Shown in pieces: positions 43,438 through 55,252 of a stretch of 64,000 nt of DNA. The notes below the pieces were generated by a model. The model searched no databases, was not told the origin of the DNA, and saw only the letters and a list, made by a program, of their open reading frames with translations. Source of the stretch: Fusarium oxysporum f. sp. lycopersici 4287 (Eukaryota; Ascomycota; Sordariomycetes; Hypocreales; Nectriaceae); NCBI RefSeq assembly GCF_000149955.1, contig NC_030991.1:2663571-2727570 (forward strand), in the 5' to 3' direction. How positions within the stretch are numbered: position 1 is the first letter of the stretch; each line of letters opens with the position of its first letter. The translations under genes and the position numbers were made by a program.

Positions 43438-44272
43438 TATGAGTTGTGATATCTTTGATGTCGAGTTGTTGATGGCTTTGATAAGAAGTCTCTCTCTTTT
43501 TTTTCTTTTTCTTTTGCTAAATGCCCAGTAGGTAAGGTAATGGAGACGGTACAGGTCAGAAGTTACTAGAGCGAGGCAGTGATACTGAGGCAGCCGCCTG
43601 CTTCAGTTTCGTAATTTCGGTATCCACCCGAGACCCACCTCAATGGATAAGCCAAATTTGGCGGCTATCCGGGTTGACGGATCAGGATTTATCCGACCCA
43701 CAAGGAGGAAGGTTGGTGTCAATCACGTTAGCTCAATTTGAAAAATCTTAATTACTTAGCTTTCAATCAACACAACACCCACTCATGAATACGTGCCTCA
43801 TGGCAACGCTCATGATATACCAACTCAATCAATCCAGCACCACCAACCAAACAATCATGCGTCTCGCAAGTTGAATTAATTGATATATTACATGAACCTC
43901 ATGTGGCCGCCTAATATCGAGGCAGAAATCCAGATCGCGCCGGGACACTAACCTACACTAGATAGTCACAGATGAAAATCTACTATCAAATGCCAGCTTG
44001 GTTCGCTGTAAGCCTAAGTACCTGCTATTGTAAACTAACGCGTAGCCCCCACCACGGATGTGCACGCGCCAGCAAGACAACCCAAAGGACTGCCAGTGTC
44101 ATAAAAATTCCATATCACATCCTCTCCATCCAATCAAAGATCTCTAATTGCAAATCTCAGCCCCCCTAAACAAGTTTATTTTTGAATGTTTTATACTCAT
44201 GTAAGTCTAACTGCTATAAATGAACTAACAGGAATATATTTCAGAACCAAGCGACAAATGCCAAAGACTCAT
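43438..44272. other. Intergenic, no gene seen
   Basis: A pyrimidine-rich run near 43497-43516 lies upstream of the PI31 start. No coding signal otherwise. Confidence 0.4.
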
Positions 44273-45651
44273 TTATTGATGTGACGAGTAGTTTGAAAGC
44301 GGTCCGCCAGCATGAATGGTCAGTAGATGGATGTTGTCAGAACTCACCACGCCAGATGCGTCCTCGTTATTGTTAGGATTAACATCATCGTAAGGGAATG
44401 CGTAACCTCTGCCATCAATCTCATATGAATGGACTATCCTGCTATAGTGATTAGTAGGATTTACCGTGTAGTAGGATGTTTGACCCAAGCTCGGCTCCAT
44501 AAACCCGCTATCGAGTAACAAAGTAGATCGTACAAGACCAGCACACAAACGTGGAACAATAGTAGTATGACTTAGACTATCGTTCTCTGAGATAGCAAAA
44601 GGTCCACTGTTGCAGCCCCAAATGTCTTTATCGTCAGGTTTAGGGAGTCCGCGCTCGTGTCCGTCACATTTCAGTTTGTGACGTACAACCCTGCATTTGA
44701 TCATGCCCGCTGTAGATTGCGTGTCTATTACGAGATCCCGAGTGGTGTATCTCTCCCAAACATGGTCAACATAGTGCTTCCAATAACTTCCAAATATTCC
44801 GGGATTGACATCATACTGATTACCGGGAGATAACACTCGGATCGGCCTTCCAGCCGTGTCTGCAATACATAGCGAGGTCCACTTATGATTGTCTAGCTTT
44901 CTCTGTTTAATTAGATCGTCACAGATCTTGATAACAGCATCTGCTTCGAGTCCTGCTGTGGTTTGGGTACTCCCATCTTTTGCAACAAGCGTCATACCAA
45001 GAACTAGACCCACAAAATCCACATAGCTTATGTTGGCGTAGAGAAGATTTCTGATGCAAGTAAATTCTACGAAACCCCAGCTCACGTTTGCGTTGGGATC
45101 TCGGAGGTTTGTGACTGAAGGCTGAACTAAGCTGTTACCATCACCTATATCGACGACGAAAAATTGCAGATCACCATTCGATTCGAAAAGTAGATGCGGC
45201 CAGAACGAATAAAGGAAGGGAGTGTAATACTCAGCGATTCACCCTTCGAAGGTAGGGATATGGCGACATCATTTGTGACTTTGACAGGTAGGCGAGACCC
45301 TCTAGCGTCAGGATAAATAAGCTTGCCATTGTCGAGAGCGAAAAATACCTTGCCGCCGGCGTCCAAACCGGTTATATAGGCTTTTACACTGCTTTTATTG
45401 AAATTATTAACCAGTTTTATCGGTAAAGGACCCGCGTCTAAGCCACGACCTGTTAGAAAAAGACGCGTAGTCGTGGAGAGCGTTTCAGAGAGCAGATTGT
45501 CGGTGGTGACTTCAACGTCCTCGAGTCCTCCTGGGTCAACCTTGATGAACCCTTCTGGCGTGAAAAAACGTCTATGTGGGGATGGAACAGTGCTGGATGC
45601 AGTTACCAACGACGTTTTTAGCAGAACAACTAATAGGAAGATGATACGCAT
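44273..45651 (-). pseudogene. GH64 beta-1,3-glucanase with one frameshift
   Basis: The N-terminal frame (45145-45651) begins with a signal peptide (MRIIFLLVVLLKTSLVTA) and continues with LPIKLVNNFNKSSVKAYITG. The second frame (44273-45085 and upstream) carries VTNLRDPNANVSWGFVEF, NISYVDFVGLVLGMTL, YDVNPGIFGSYWKHYVDHVWERY in parts, IVPRLCAGLVRSTLL and TNHYSRIVHSYEIDGRGYAFPYDD. The order and motifs are those of GH64 laminaripentaose-producing glucanases, secreted enzymes acting on beta-1,3-glucan. The two frames meet at about 45171-45176, where one missing base between FSNRM and DLQFFVVD restores the protein. No intron fits there. Otherwise the protein is full length, so the break is recent or a sequence error. 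Confidence 0.8.
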
Positions 45652-46463
45652 AGCAGAGTAACAACGGCTAAAAATTTGAACTGGAACACGAGACGGGGCA
45701 CGATCAATGTATGACCGACTTGGGTTGCTATGTTCATCGATTTAGAGCGGAATGCACGTATACTTATACAAGCAGGTGGTGAGAGGAGAACTGTTAGGGA
45801 CTCATGACTATGGCCTATTAACGGCCGCTGGTTTACCTAGCACTATGATTTTCAAATCATTTCTGCTCGAAAGCTCTGTAACATTCCCGCCCTGCGCCGG
45901 CAACATGAAGAATTTTTAAGTTCCTCACCTTAATGTATTTGCCTTAGCCGCAGAGCCCATGTGGCATCGAATATCTAGTGGGGAGAATAAGTGTCAGTCT
46001 GTAATAAGTGTGGCAGCCCATCCAGCGTTCTACTTGGTGAATACCCGCACTACTTTAGGTGTACATGTGGAGGTGGACTTTTGGACATCCTCTTCTTAGT
46101 GCTGTCTCCTACGTCAACTTTTCCGCTCACTGTATGCTTTTGTGTCTTCCGCCCGCTGCTTTATTTTCTTTTCGTGGTTGGAAAAGAAAACTTGGCGGAT
46201 ACCCGACCTCTGGTTCGAGTGTTCAACCGCTGTCAAAGGAACGCTCTTAAACTTAACTTATAAGCTACGTCAAATAGATGTTCCCGGTATTACAGAAGGC
46301 AAAAGTTTCTGGGCTCGGCACAGACAGAACTCAAGGCTGGCTCTAGTCTTGTGGCGGTAAGAGATGGCCCTCGGGAGGCAAAATGGGCAATGGACCACTG
46401 CCAACTGGTTATCCGACAATACACGGATCGCATTTAATACATAAATTCATCAGACTACGTGAT
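45652..46463. other. Intergenic, no confident gene
   Basis: A plus-strand frame near 45991 begins with a CNKCGSP...CTCGGG pattern but continues as hydrophobic low-quality sequence. Not called. Confidence 0.35.
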
Positions 46464-47222
46464 TCAGTACTCAGCGTAGCGAACCATCATACCAGCGCGC
46501 ATCCCAGTAACCTCCTTCCCTCCTGTTCTACTAAGTACAATCTCATTTAGCCGCTGGATAATTGCGTGTTCGTAGAGCTTTGGCCTATCATTTGCCACCA
46601 TGTTTCCAAAATGCTTAGTAAAATAGTTGAAAGTCTGAGTGGCTGCGGTCGCAAGATCAGCTCTGTGCTGACTTTCGTACGACGAATGTCTACCGAGGAC
46701 ATCCAAAATCTCCCATTTGTCAAGAATTATGTTGGCATATCGTATGAGTACTATGTTCAAGCTATTGAGAACCATCGTGTAGTGTTGGGTCCGGTATTTA
46801 GAGCTGGGCTTGCATGATGGCTTGTGGCGCTGGGAAAGATCGGATTTTTGGACGCGACGTGATTTGGCTTGGCTCGGATCAACAACAGAGTTTGTCGGTA
46901 TGGCCGGTAGCTTCCCAGACGATCGAGTAGGTCTGGCTCTTGCGGATGTGAGGGCTACTATTCGTTCGGATCTTCTGCGTCCCTTGGGATAACATTGTTG
47001 CTGTTGTCTCAGCTCGGTGGAGATGGAACTGAACGAATTGGCGGACGGGCCATTGTGAGTATGGTAAAGCTCGACCTTCGTCAAAGACGATCTAGATGAG
47101 GGGTTCCCAGAGCTTCTGGTAATTGCCATCGTGGTTGAGAGACTTGGCTTAGTTGAAGTCTCCAGCTGGCCTGGGTTGTTTGTTGAGCCTGGTTCGTGAT
47201 GTTCTATGCTGCAATTCAGCAA
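46464..47222 (-). CDS. Hypothetical basic, serine-rich protein (252 aa)
   Basis: A single-exon frame starting MLNCSIEHHEPGSTNNPG. I recognise no family. The first 140 residues are Ser/Thr/Arg-rich and probably disordered (SLTKVELYHTHNGP, KGRRRSERIVALTSARARP). The last 100 look folded and helical (LNSLNIVLIRYANIILDKWEIL, in part; LATAATQTFNYFTKHFGNMV). No signal peptide or membrane helix is seen. Lone gene, minus strand, in the same orientation as the GH64 gene. The internal ATG in RSRTQHYTMVLNSL-like context could be the true start of a shorter helical protein. Function unknown. Confidence 0.45.
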   Translation of the reverse strand: MLNCSIEHHEPGSTNNPGQLETSTKPSLSTTMAITRSSGNPSSRSSLTKVELYHTHNGPSANSFSSISTELRQQQQCYPKGRRRSERIVALTSARARPTRSSGKLPAIPTNSVVDPSQAKSRRVQKSDLSQRHKPSCKPSSKYRTQHYTMVLNSLNIVLIRYANIILDKWEILDVLGRHSSYESQHRADLATAATQTFNYFTKHFGNMVANDRPKLYEHAIIQRLNEIVLSRTGGKEVTGMRAGMMVRYAEY

Positions 47223-47597
47223 TTACTTGTTGTTCAGTGGGCTTCGCGTCACACCCGATCGCGTCGTGGCGAAAGGCTCAGACGCCGTAACAAGGTGCGA
47301 GTGTTTGAGGGGGCAAGTGGTGAATCAAAGCATGGGAAGATATGAGAATTTATTGGTTGCTGCAAACAATTCCGACGCTTGTTCCAGGGGACGCTGCTCG
47401 GCCACTTGAAAATCCGGCAGGCGCTTTGCGCCTCGAAATTGATTCCTGAGGTAATCATTGGCGTGACAAAATTACGCCAAGTGGGGAATACTAGTCTGCA
47501 GTCCCTGGTTACTGTGAGACAGGCGCACAGTTCTGGCATGGTCAGACCCTTGTAGCAATGTCTTTATGATTACAACAGAGCAACAAAAGCAAGAATC

Positions 47598-47900
47598 ATG
47601 GGTTCATATCTGTCTCTGCAATTGAATTGGTTCTGCAGGACGTTGCCTTTTCAATGGAATGATATGTCTGCTACGTACCATGATGACCGGCTAAACCGTA
47701 AGCAGCCTCGGAGCTCGGTCAATAATGTTCTAAGTACTTATGGGGCATTCCCAGGCATCTCTAATAGTCAACTACCCATAATGCCCCTTACTAACACTGG
47801 GACCTTCCAGCCCCCTAAGCAGCTGTTGCAAGCATATAAAATCAAAGAGCCAGGTGCTTACATTGGTGTTACTCCAGAATTCAATGATGCGACGACGTGA
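47598..47900 (+). CDS. Possible small hypothetical protein (100 aa)
   Basis: A frame starting MGSYLSLQLNWFCRTLPF and ending PGAYIGVTPEFNDATT. No domain, signal peptide or intron support. The composition is plausible but unremarkable. Kept only as a candidate in an otherwise empty stretch (47223-48850). Confidence 0.2.
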   Translation: MGSYLSLQLNWFCRTLPFQWNDMSATYHDDRLNRKQPRSSVNNVLSTYGAFPGISNSQLPIMPLTNTGTFQPPKQLLQAYKIKEPGAYIGVTPEFNDATT

Positions 47901-48850
47901 TTCATTTTCCAAATTATTACGTATCGAGGTCATACATTGAATACCAAACACGAATAAGTCAAAAGGGCCTGGTTCTGACTCTTTCGTCTAGCCACAAAGG
48001 ACCCATTCTGCCTTGAGTCAAGAAGCACTTCAGACGCAAGATTTGGGGAAATCCATCCGGTTTTAGACCGTCGCTATCTCGGCGCTCGAGAAAGCTACAG
48101 AATAACTAGGGGACCCTATTTCCGTTCATCACATCCAGGAAGGTCCAAATACCTCAATCCGACAAGGGATGGGGGCGGCGTAGCTCGTTGGTGTGGCTCT
48201 CCGATGTCACGTTGCAAAAGATTTTTTCGGGCTGGAATTGAATTTTGGAAATAGGTAGCAGCGTACGTCAAGGATGATGATGCACTCGTTGGTCTTCATT
48301 CATTACCATTGAGCTCAAGCGAGTTTTTATACTTATCAAGCTCCTATGTTGTTCTTAGCAACATTGCCTCCGCCCGCGTGGATCATGATGATCAGCCGTG
48401 AGGCCAATGGCGTCCTTTGGTGCAGCTGCTCGCAGGAAGCAGTGCGCTCGCAACCCGCAAAGGGCAGCTTTGACCCCCTCGGCGCAGCTGAGGTGTAGCT
48501 AATCTCTATTGGGTTGATCTTCCAAGACCCGATTCTCCATCCCCGAAGGCCTAACGGCCTGGAAGTGTGTAAATTGAATTGTGTTAGGATACCGGTATAT
48601 TTGTACAGGGTCAGGATCTCTCTAGGACTCAGACAGTCAAATTGGCCATTCTTGAGGCTAATGAGCCTTCATAACTGCCATCAGAAAGAATTCAGAGAGT
48701 TGACCTTCGTTACATCTGTTACCAAAGACGCACGGTTTTGGGTTGTAGCTACTTGCGATCTCAGGGGTCACGGGCCTATTTTAGGTGTCTAAAGCTGCTT
48801 GATTAATCTAGGCAAGAGAATTTTTGGCACTATCTTCAGAATCCTCCTCA

Positions 48851-49275
48851 TTAAGTCCCTAACTGGCAATGGTTCACCGTTCTAGCGGCTAACTTATCTT
48901 CATGATCAACCTGGAGCACACTACGTCGTTTCAGCACGCGGCTGACCGGGAGAAAGATCCAGAGGTGAACGGCAGCACTCAATGTCTTACGCGTTACTCT
49001 GTTCCAACCGAAGATATCTTGTTCATTCCGTGCGCGACGTCGTTCTACACAAAATTCCAGTAAGTTTCATGTATATCGGAATAATAAGATTCTCTTTAGT
49101 GAACGAATAACTAACCTTGTATCGCATAATAACAAAATGTGATTATCAGCAGACCAACAAGCACTGCAGCAATAATGATCGCAACTTTTGCGCCTTTGGA
49201 TAAAGAGCCTTCGGGCGCACTAGAGCTACTGCTCTTTATGGGATGGTGTGCTGAGTGGCCTTGAGGCTTAGCCAT
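48851..49275 (-). CDS. Small single-pass membrane protein (117 aa, two exons)
   Basis: Reconstructed from exons 49116-49275 and 48851-49044 over a 71-bp GTTAGT...TGTAG intron; 354 nt in frame. The product starts MAKPQGHSAHHPIKSSSSSA and has one strong hydrophobic helix at about residues 30-50 (AKVAIIIAAVLVGLLIITFCYYA, in parts). Directly after it come arginines (ERRRARNEQD), which would place the C-terminus in the cytosol. A second, weaker hydrophobic stretch lies at about 72-82 (AAVHLWIFLPVS). No cleavable signal peptide. The frame without splicing ends right after the helix (IQG stop), so both forms are anchored. Function unknown; the splice is inferred from sequence only. Confidence 0.5.
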
Positions 49276-50147
49276 GATCGACCTGTGGGATGGTCAATTT
49301 GCCAACCACTTGATGTATATATACTTTCAAACGTCATATTAGGCTCTTAGTCTGAGAACGGTCAGTAATAGTAGCGAACCCTGGTGTCCATACCATACCA
49401 TGCCATATACCCTAAGTAAAGTGATTAGTGAGGGTAGGAGCACAGGCCACAGCGGTGGCCACTGTAGTTTTTACGATGTACAAGACCAAACATAAGAATA
49501 AAAACCTCATACAGTAAAAACAGGCCAAAGCAGTTCTCAGTCAGGCATTCTCTTCCTCCGGGCGGTAGAGAATAGTTCTTAGAAACAGGTCAAAAGCTGG
49601 CAGCTTGTTGAATTCTGCTCAAACCAATAACGTCCCAAGCAAGTCTAGGCATGTTAGCACCATATGGCCACAAGTCCAGGCCTATGGTCAATGTCTACTT
49701 AACGACGCAGCTGCGCGAGAGGAGGTGTAGCGAGAAACCCCATGTAATGGAATATGTTCTTCCCTTTTGGACTCTTCTGGGCCCGCATACTATTTTCAAG
49801 GACATAGAGTTTGGCTTAACTCCCTATCGATATCTTGAAATCATAGCAGGCCAAGAGCCGTCAACTTACGTTGTCGCGCCATGAGTAGGCATTCAGAAGA
49901 TTGGTCACTGTTCGAGTGGACATGTAACCCATGCCCTCCGTCAAAGGCGGAAGACGAGGGCCATATTGCATGAAACATACGACAAAAGAAAGTACTAACA
50001 ACCTACTTTGAATCTCGTGACTAGATTTACAGAAAGCACCCCAAAGCATGTCTTTTCTGGGCCTCGATTACCTAGCCTGAGGAGTATAGCCTAGAGGCAT
50101 TCCTACGGTTCAAGGAAAGTTCCAAGCAAGAATATAATACAATAGCC
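49276..50147. other. Intergenic, no gene seen
   Basis: The frame at 49651-49884 has no recognisable feature. Likely promoters for the flanking divergent genes. Confidence 0.35.
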
Positions 50148-50480
50148 TTGATGATTGCAGATTTGCAAAAGGGCAACGAGACCTCAACTCCAGAAATATT
50201 ATTTCAGTGCGTTGCGGTATCTGACTACATGAGAACGTTACCCTCCTCAGCACAACTATGCTCCTCCTGTGCAGAGGCAATCCTTGAGGTTGCCGATATC
50301 ATCTGGAGACGTTGCCAAAAACATATCTTCTGTAAGACTTGCTATGACGAATATCCTTCCGAGAGCCTGAAGTCAATCTATTCCTGGTGTCCTTGCTTTG
50401 ATCCTATTGGTTTAGGATATATCGGAACGTATGAGACTTTTCCAGCGGCGAGCTTGCTCAGACTAGGTCTTCTCGAATAA
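50148..50480 (+). CDS. Small RING-like cysteine-rich protein (110 aa)
   Basis: A frame starting MMIADLQKGNETSTPEILF. Residues about 37-85 space metal ligands as C-x2-C (LCSSCAE), C-x2-H-x2-C-x2-C (CQKHIFCKTC) and C-x-C (SWCPCFD). This follows RING-finger order with a shortened last pair. RING domains usually act in E3 ubiquitin ligases. With only seven cysteines and one histidine, and one fewer spacer residue at the end, the second zinc site may be weak. No membrane segment. There is an alternative start at M2. Isolated plus-strand gene. RING identity is an interpretation of ligand spacing only. Confidence 0.45.
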   Translation: MMIADLQKGNETSTPEILFQCVAVSDYMRTLPSSAQLCSSCAEAILEVADIIWRRCQKHIFCKTCYDEYPSESLKSIYSWCPCFDPIGLGYIGTYETFPAASLLRLGLLE

Positions 50481-50632
50481 GTGGAGTATCCCGCTTGACC
50501 AACAGCTATTTGACCTCACTGCAAAATGTTGAAGCAGCAGTCGCCCTCACAAAAAATCGTCGACAGACTGGCAAAAGTTTCCAACTAGACGACGTTAGAA
50601 CTCAGGAAAGGCTTCAAGTTAGTCACTATATT

Positions 50633-51082
50633 TCAACTAGTAGCAGCGCGTAGGATCTGGATAATCTTTTCATGACGATGTAATGATGCTAGATGTAGGG
50701 CTGTTGCGCGCCCTCCTCTTTGTGCACCAGCATCGGCGCCTTCGACGAGAAGAAACTGAACGATATGTATATGCCCTCCAGATGATGCTAGGCAAAGGGC
50801 TTCGTTTAATGTCGATCGGATTGTGCATTCGCACTCTATGTCATGGGCAATACATTGCCATTTGTGAGCGCCGATGGCTTTCCTGACCGTATTTAACCTT
50901 CCTTTCTTTATAGCCCAGAGTAGGGCAGCTGGGCTGTCGCTTTTCGTATCGCGGTAATATAAGATGTCGTCAATGATGGGGTAGATTTGCTTGCTAGTAC
51001 GAAGCAAAGTGGCAAGTTCTTTTGGCTCGAGGAAAGTAGCAATTATGAAGTAAAGTTCTGGCGGTAAGGTAAGAAGTGCCAT
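50633..51082 (-). CDS. F-box/ankyrin-repeat protein, short
   Basis: A 149-residue frame. The N-terminal 45 residues match an F-box (LLTLPPELYFIIATFLEPKE, LATLLRTSKQIYPIID). Residues about 52-149 contain two to three ankyrin repeats: PAALLWAIKKGRLNTVRKAI, ALCLASSGGHIHIVQFLLVEGAD and TALHLASLHRHEKIIQIL, in parts. F-box proteins recruit substrates to SCF ubiquitin ligases; the ankyrin repeats would be the substrate reader. Family members normally have many more repeats, and this ends after the third, so it is probably a truncated copy. Such F-box/ankyrin genes are often expanded in accessory regions of fungal genomes. Confidence 0.7.
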   Translation of the reverse strand: MALLTLPPELYFIIATFLEPKELATLLRTSKQIYPIIDDILYYRDTKSDSPAALLWAIKKGRLNTVRKAIGAHKWQCIAHDIECECTIRSTLNEALCLASSGGHIHIVQFLLVEGADAGAQRGGRATALHLASLHRHEKIIQILRAATS

Positions 51083-52127
51083 TTCGTTTCTTGGAAGTTG
51101 TTTCCAGCTATAGCGGGGACAAGGCCACGGGGAAAGGGTTTAGACAGAAATATGGCATAACTCAGTGAAAATAATCTAGACAAGACATGACAGGCAGAGA
51201 TCGTAATAAAACAGGTTAACTACCAGCTTGCTAGGTGGAATCTTTGGGCCGGTTAGACTTCTCTGAACAAATTCGCATGGTACGCAACAAGCCCCTGCTT
51301 TGCGTCCGGAATGGGACCTTGTAAGCTACGTACCCTAGGCATTATTTGTAGGTGCTCTATAACATAGCTATTTCAGTCTATCCCTTTCATACAAATGGTC
51401 CGTCCAAAACGTTCTACTGCCGGAGTACTTGTGGGGCAGAACTCATCGAAGAAGAAAAAGAAGAAGGAAGGCTAGAAAAAAAGAGAGCTTATTGAGAACT
51501 GAGGTTTTAACCTACAACAAGAGAAATACTTCCCTCAGTCTAGCCGATCCCAATACGGAATCATCTCAGCCACAACAAGCCACAGTAGCATCGATTTAAT
51601 GCTTCAGTACTCCGTACATTCATCATCCAACGAGGACTTTAAATCCCTTTTACTCTCCTAATTTTAAACGTACAACTAGCGATCTTTAACGTAACACGCC
51701 TCTGAGCCGGCTGTGTGGATGTCAATACCTTGTCATGCCATCTCTTCAATTCCCCCAGGCCCAGTAATGTAATAAAAACTGCTGACTACTCGTCCTTGCA
51801 ATGCTCTCCTTCTCTCAAGTGTGCAGTCAAACTCTCAAAACGTATCCGGATGCTTTCCATCTTACTTGACTCTCTTGGTGCTTGGCCCTTGCCTGAAGAA
51901 AGCTTTAGGATCGCCGAGTGGCGTTTTAACTATGGTTTAGATGTGGCCGGGTAACCACAATATACCCATCTGTAACACTACAAATGTATGCAACAACAGA
52001 ATGTCTTGAACAGTTCCTCGTAGCATCGACGGCCACGTCAAATGCAACATTTTGTGCTTGATAATAAAAAATCCACTGCGCTACAAGCATTAACTTCGAA
52101 GAGCCACCGTGGACTGGTTGCTCTGGT
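51083..52127. other. Intergenic, no gene seen
   Basis: A lysine-codon-like A/G run lies at 51448-51490. The frame 51715-51954 is not supported by any feature. Confidence 0.4.
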
Positions 52128-54886
52128 CTATTTCGTAGACTTGTATCCCCAGAGCCTTTTACGTTCCCAAGCCCACCACTGAGCCACAGCATCAGCTTGT
52201 ACAACCCATTGCGACGCTTCCTCGCCATAGAGATTCCTCACATCACCAACTAATTGTTCCATTGACCATTTCTCAAGAGGCTCAAGCTCGAGCGGGTCGT
52301 TCTTCAAGTCGGTGAATCTCCACTGAGATGCACCGTCAAGAGGTATGACAAGCCTCCAGGGCGCATCTGCGGACGTCACTGAGAGCATACTCGCCCCGCT
52401 GTTGATGACGCCAAAGTTCCATGCACGACGGCCGTTCCGAGAGCTCTTATATGGCCGGATGAGCGATTGTCCTTCATAATCGTGAAGGAGATCAGATGCT
52501 ATGGTCATGTCCTTACGGTTAAGCGAGCCGGTGTTAATGAGCAAGTCCAAGATCGTGGGAAGAATGGAGATTGAAGTTGTATTCGCTTCGTACTGCACGC
52601 GAGGGATATGAGGATGCCTGAACGTGATGGGCACACGAAAGTTGCTGACATGGCCATTCTTGTAGGTTCCGGTCCTGGTGGTGATATCCTCTTTGAATGC
52701 CTGCCCATGGTCTCCGACAAGGACCACGAGAGTTTCGTTGGCAATACCGTGTTGTTCGAATAACTGCAGAAGCTCACCGAGCCATGCATCCTGGAACCTC
52801 ACAGTATTCAAGTAGCTGTTGAAGTCTCTATGCCATCCCATCTTTCCTTGTGTATTCACATACTCGATCTTTTTGGAATCACGAGGTAGTCCCCAAGGGT
52901 GATGGGTTGTGCTAGTGAAATGGGAAAAGAACATTCTCTTCTTCTCCCGTTGCACTTTCTCAATCAGCTCTCGTACGTGTGTCTTTAAAGTTGTTTCAGG
53001 GTATCCAAAATAGTTGATTACTTCCAAATCGGACCGTGTCTTAGCCCGTTGTTCCAAGACATCCTTAGCTACGATCTCTTCGAAACCCATCTCATTGTTG
53101 AATATGTCCTGGCGATCATACTTGTCTGTTATAGATTGAAAGAAGGCTGTGAGCCATTTCTGCTCCAGGAAGTCGTTCGAAGCCGTCTTAGCCCCCTTAT
53201 TCTGATTGAAGAGATGTAGGATTTGTGAGATGCAAGGTTGGTAACTCTGCGCTTCAGATTCTTGAAAGCTGTCGACAGGCATAGGCCAGACTCCACAGTG
53301 AGTCGCAGCCAAGCTCTTGAACGAAAGAGAAGCGGCAGTGAAACCACCTATGACGTTGATGCCACCGTAACCATCCTGCGTTGTGTCATTCCACTCTGGT
53401 ATTGGTACCTTGGCGAGATCCGAACCATTTGTTCTTTTCCAGCAGCCCGCTTTTCCAGTGATCTTCTCCGCCACTGGAGTTAGTTGGGATAAAAGCGCAT
53501 TGACACCATCTCCGTCTTTTCGTCCCTTATAAGAATCCAGGATGATGTTGTGAATGTCTGACCCCTGTTGTAGGGGAAAGAGCTCCTCTCTAGTGCTTTC
53601 GAGCATGATGAGAGCAATGTGCTTGATCTTGACTGTCCCATTCCTAAATGAATCACTAAGGATGTCCAAGATTTCTTCATCCTGATTGGTGATCCGAAGT
53701 GGGTCGTTCACTGGATTGTAAAACGTACCATCGACCTTTGTTTCGTGGCAGATACGACCAGTGCCACCACCATCCCCTACCTCTCTATCCACTTGGTTCG
53801 AATGATTTGACGATAGCCATTTGCAAAAACCAGCAGGAGGTGCCTCCGGTAACCAAGTCGGTAGACGGTCTCGATACAACTGGGCCAGAATGCTGTTATC
53901 ACCTGGTGCCCATCCTTTGAAGTACCCTTTGGGCTTTTCCCAGTTTGTCGTATGGATAAGTTGCGGAAAGGGCCAGGGATTCCTGTTCAAAGTATAGCGA
54001 TTGGCCTGGCCGTCACTGTGCGAGCCGATCATCTGCAGCATCGTGATGGGTAGGCTCGCCGACATTTGAGAATATGGTGAGGATGGGCGGAGACTGGCTG
54101 TCAAGGCTAAGTAGAGGAATATGGTCAGGGCCAGAATCTTGGGGTATCTGCGCGAGCTCCCGGTATTGGCCTGGGGCGGTAGGTCAAGATAGACCTTTCC
54201 ATGGCTGTTACCGGTTTGGGAATTGATGAAGCTCTGATAGTCATACGCGTCCTCGACACTGCGACAACCACGACTGCATTTGCACATGTTCCAGAGCTGT
54301 GGTGCTTTCAGAACTATAAGTTAGCTTTTGCGGGAGACTATGTGGAGTCATGGATATTTACCTCGAAACAATGGTGCCGTAAGCATGCTCAGAGACCTGC
54401 CAGCGTACTGGTACAGATACGTCTGGGAAAACCACGAGATACCTAAAATGAGAACTACACAGACGATAGCGGAATTGGATCCACTGAGCAAAAGTCTGAT
54501 GCCATCCTTATCGCGAACATATCTCTGTGCATTTGTCCACGTAACCTCGGTGCCAGTCTCGTAATAGAATGTTGCATGGAAAGCTGTTGCGACGAGCAGG
54601 ATGAGCCTGATAGTTCATAAGCATTCAATTACAGGCAATTATAGACGTTTACCACATACGAGAAAGTGCAGCCTAACAAACGGCTTATGTAAGTGATGGT
54701 GGTCCTTTTCCGGGACAGGAATAGTCGTGACAGACATATAACCAATATGTCTGGAACGAGAACCGATGGCAGGAAGAGTATGAGGGCAACGTGCGGCACA
54801 GTTCCAACATATGTATATAGGTGAATCAGTTTGGACAGGCACGTGCAGACAACGATGATGGAGAAGCTGAGTGAGACAACCATCAT
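52128..54886 (-). CDS. Membrane-anchored sulfatase-fold enzyme (LtaS/DUF229-like)
   Basis: The main exon is 52128 to about 54330. A second exon (about 54375-54617) is joined by a 48-bp GTAAAT...TTATAG intron with a GCTAAC branch. A first exon lies at about 54645-54886. The last joint between exons 1 and 2 is not resolved in frame. Exons 1-2 encode membrane helices (SIIVVCTCLSKLIHLYTYVG, ILFLPSVLVPDILVICL, LILLVATAF, IVCVVLILGISWF). The soluble part shows the alkaline-phosphatase/sulfatase fold: ALIMLESTREE with the likely nucleophile, SHFTSTTHHPWGLP, and VVLVGDHGQAF with metal-binding Asp and His. By family, such enzymes act on sulfate or phosphate (glycerol-phosphate) esters outside the membrane; the substrate here is unknown. 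The 719-residue frame has no interruption. Confidence 0.75.
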
Positions 54887-55252
54887 AGCTACACAAGACT
54901 GTCTTAACGAAGTGCGCTAGGGATTTGTAACATGGGAAACAATATATCGTAGTTCTAGTGCCATTCACGAGTGCATGGAAGTCTTGCAAAGAAAGGCCAC
55001 CGTGCTGTAATATCGCTAGTACATTTGTATGTTGGCTGATAGCTCCTGAATGGCTTCTCGGGGTTATTTGTATGTACATACAATGCACACATTACAAGCC
55101 CTTCTCAAGGTCATTGCAAGAGTGGGGTCTTCTACTTCCCTAGCTTTATTTCCATTGGCTAATATGCCATAATAGGCCTGGCTTCCCATAAACATCATTT
55201 CCGGCCGCACTTTGCTTGGTGATGAATTTTGGACCAAGCCTTAACTGCACAT
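54887..55252. other. Short spacer, no gene seen
   Basis: Between the sulfatase gene start and the end of the next minus-strand gene. May contain more of the sulfatase 5' region. Confidence 0.35.

Noticed and set aside
45991..46360. Overlapping plus-strand cysteine-containing frames as a zinc-ribbon gene
   Set aside because: The CxxC pattern is followed by random hydrophobic sequence in all frames.
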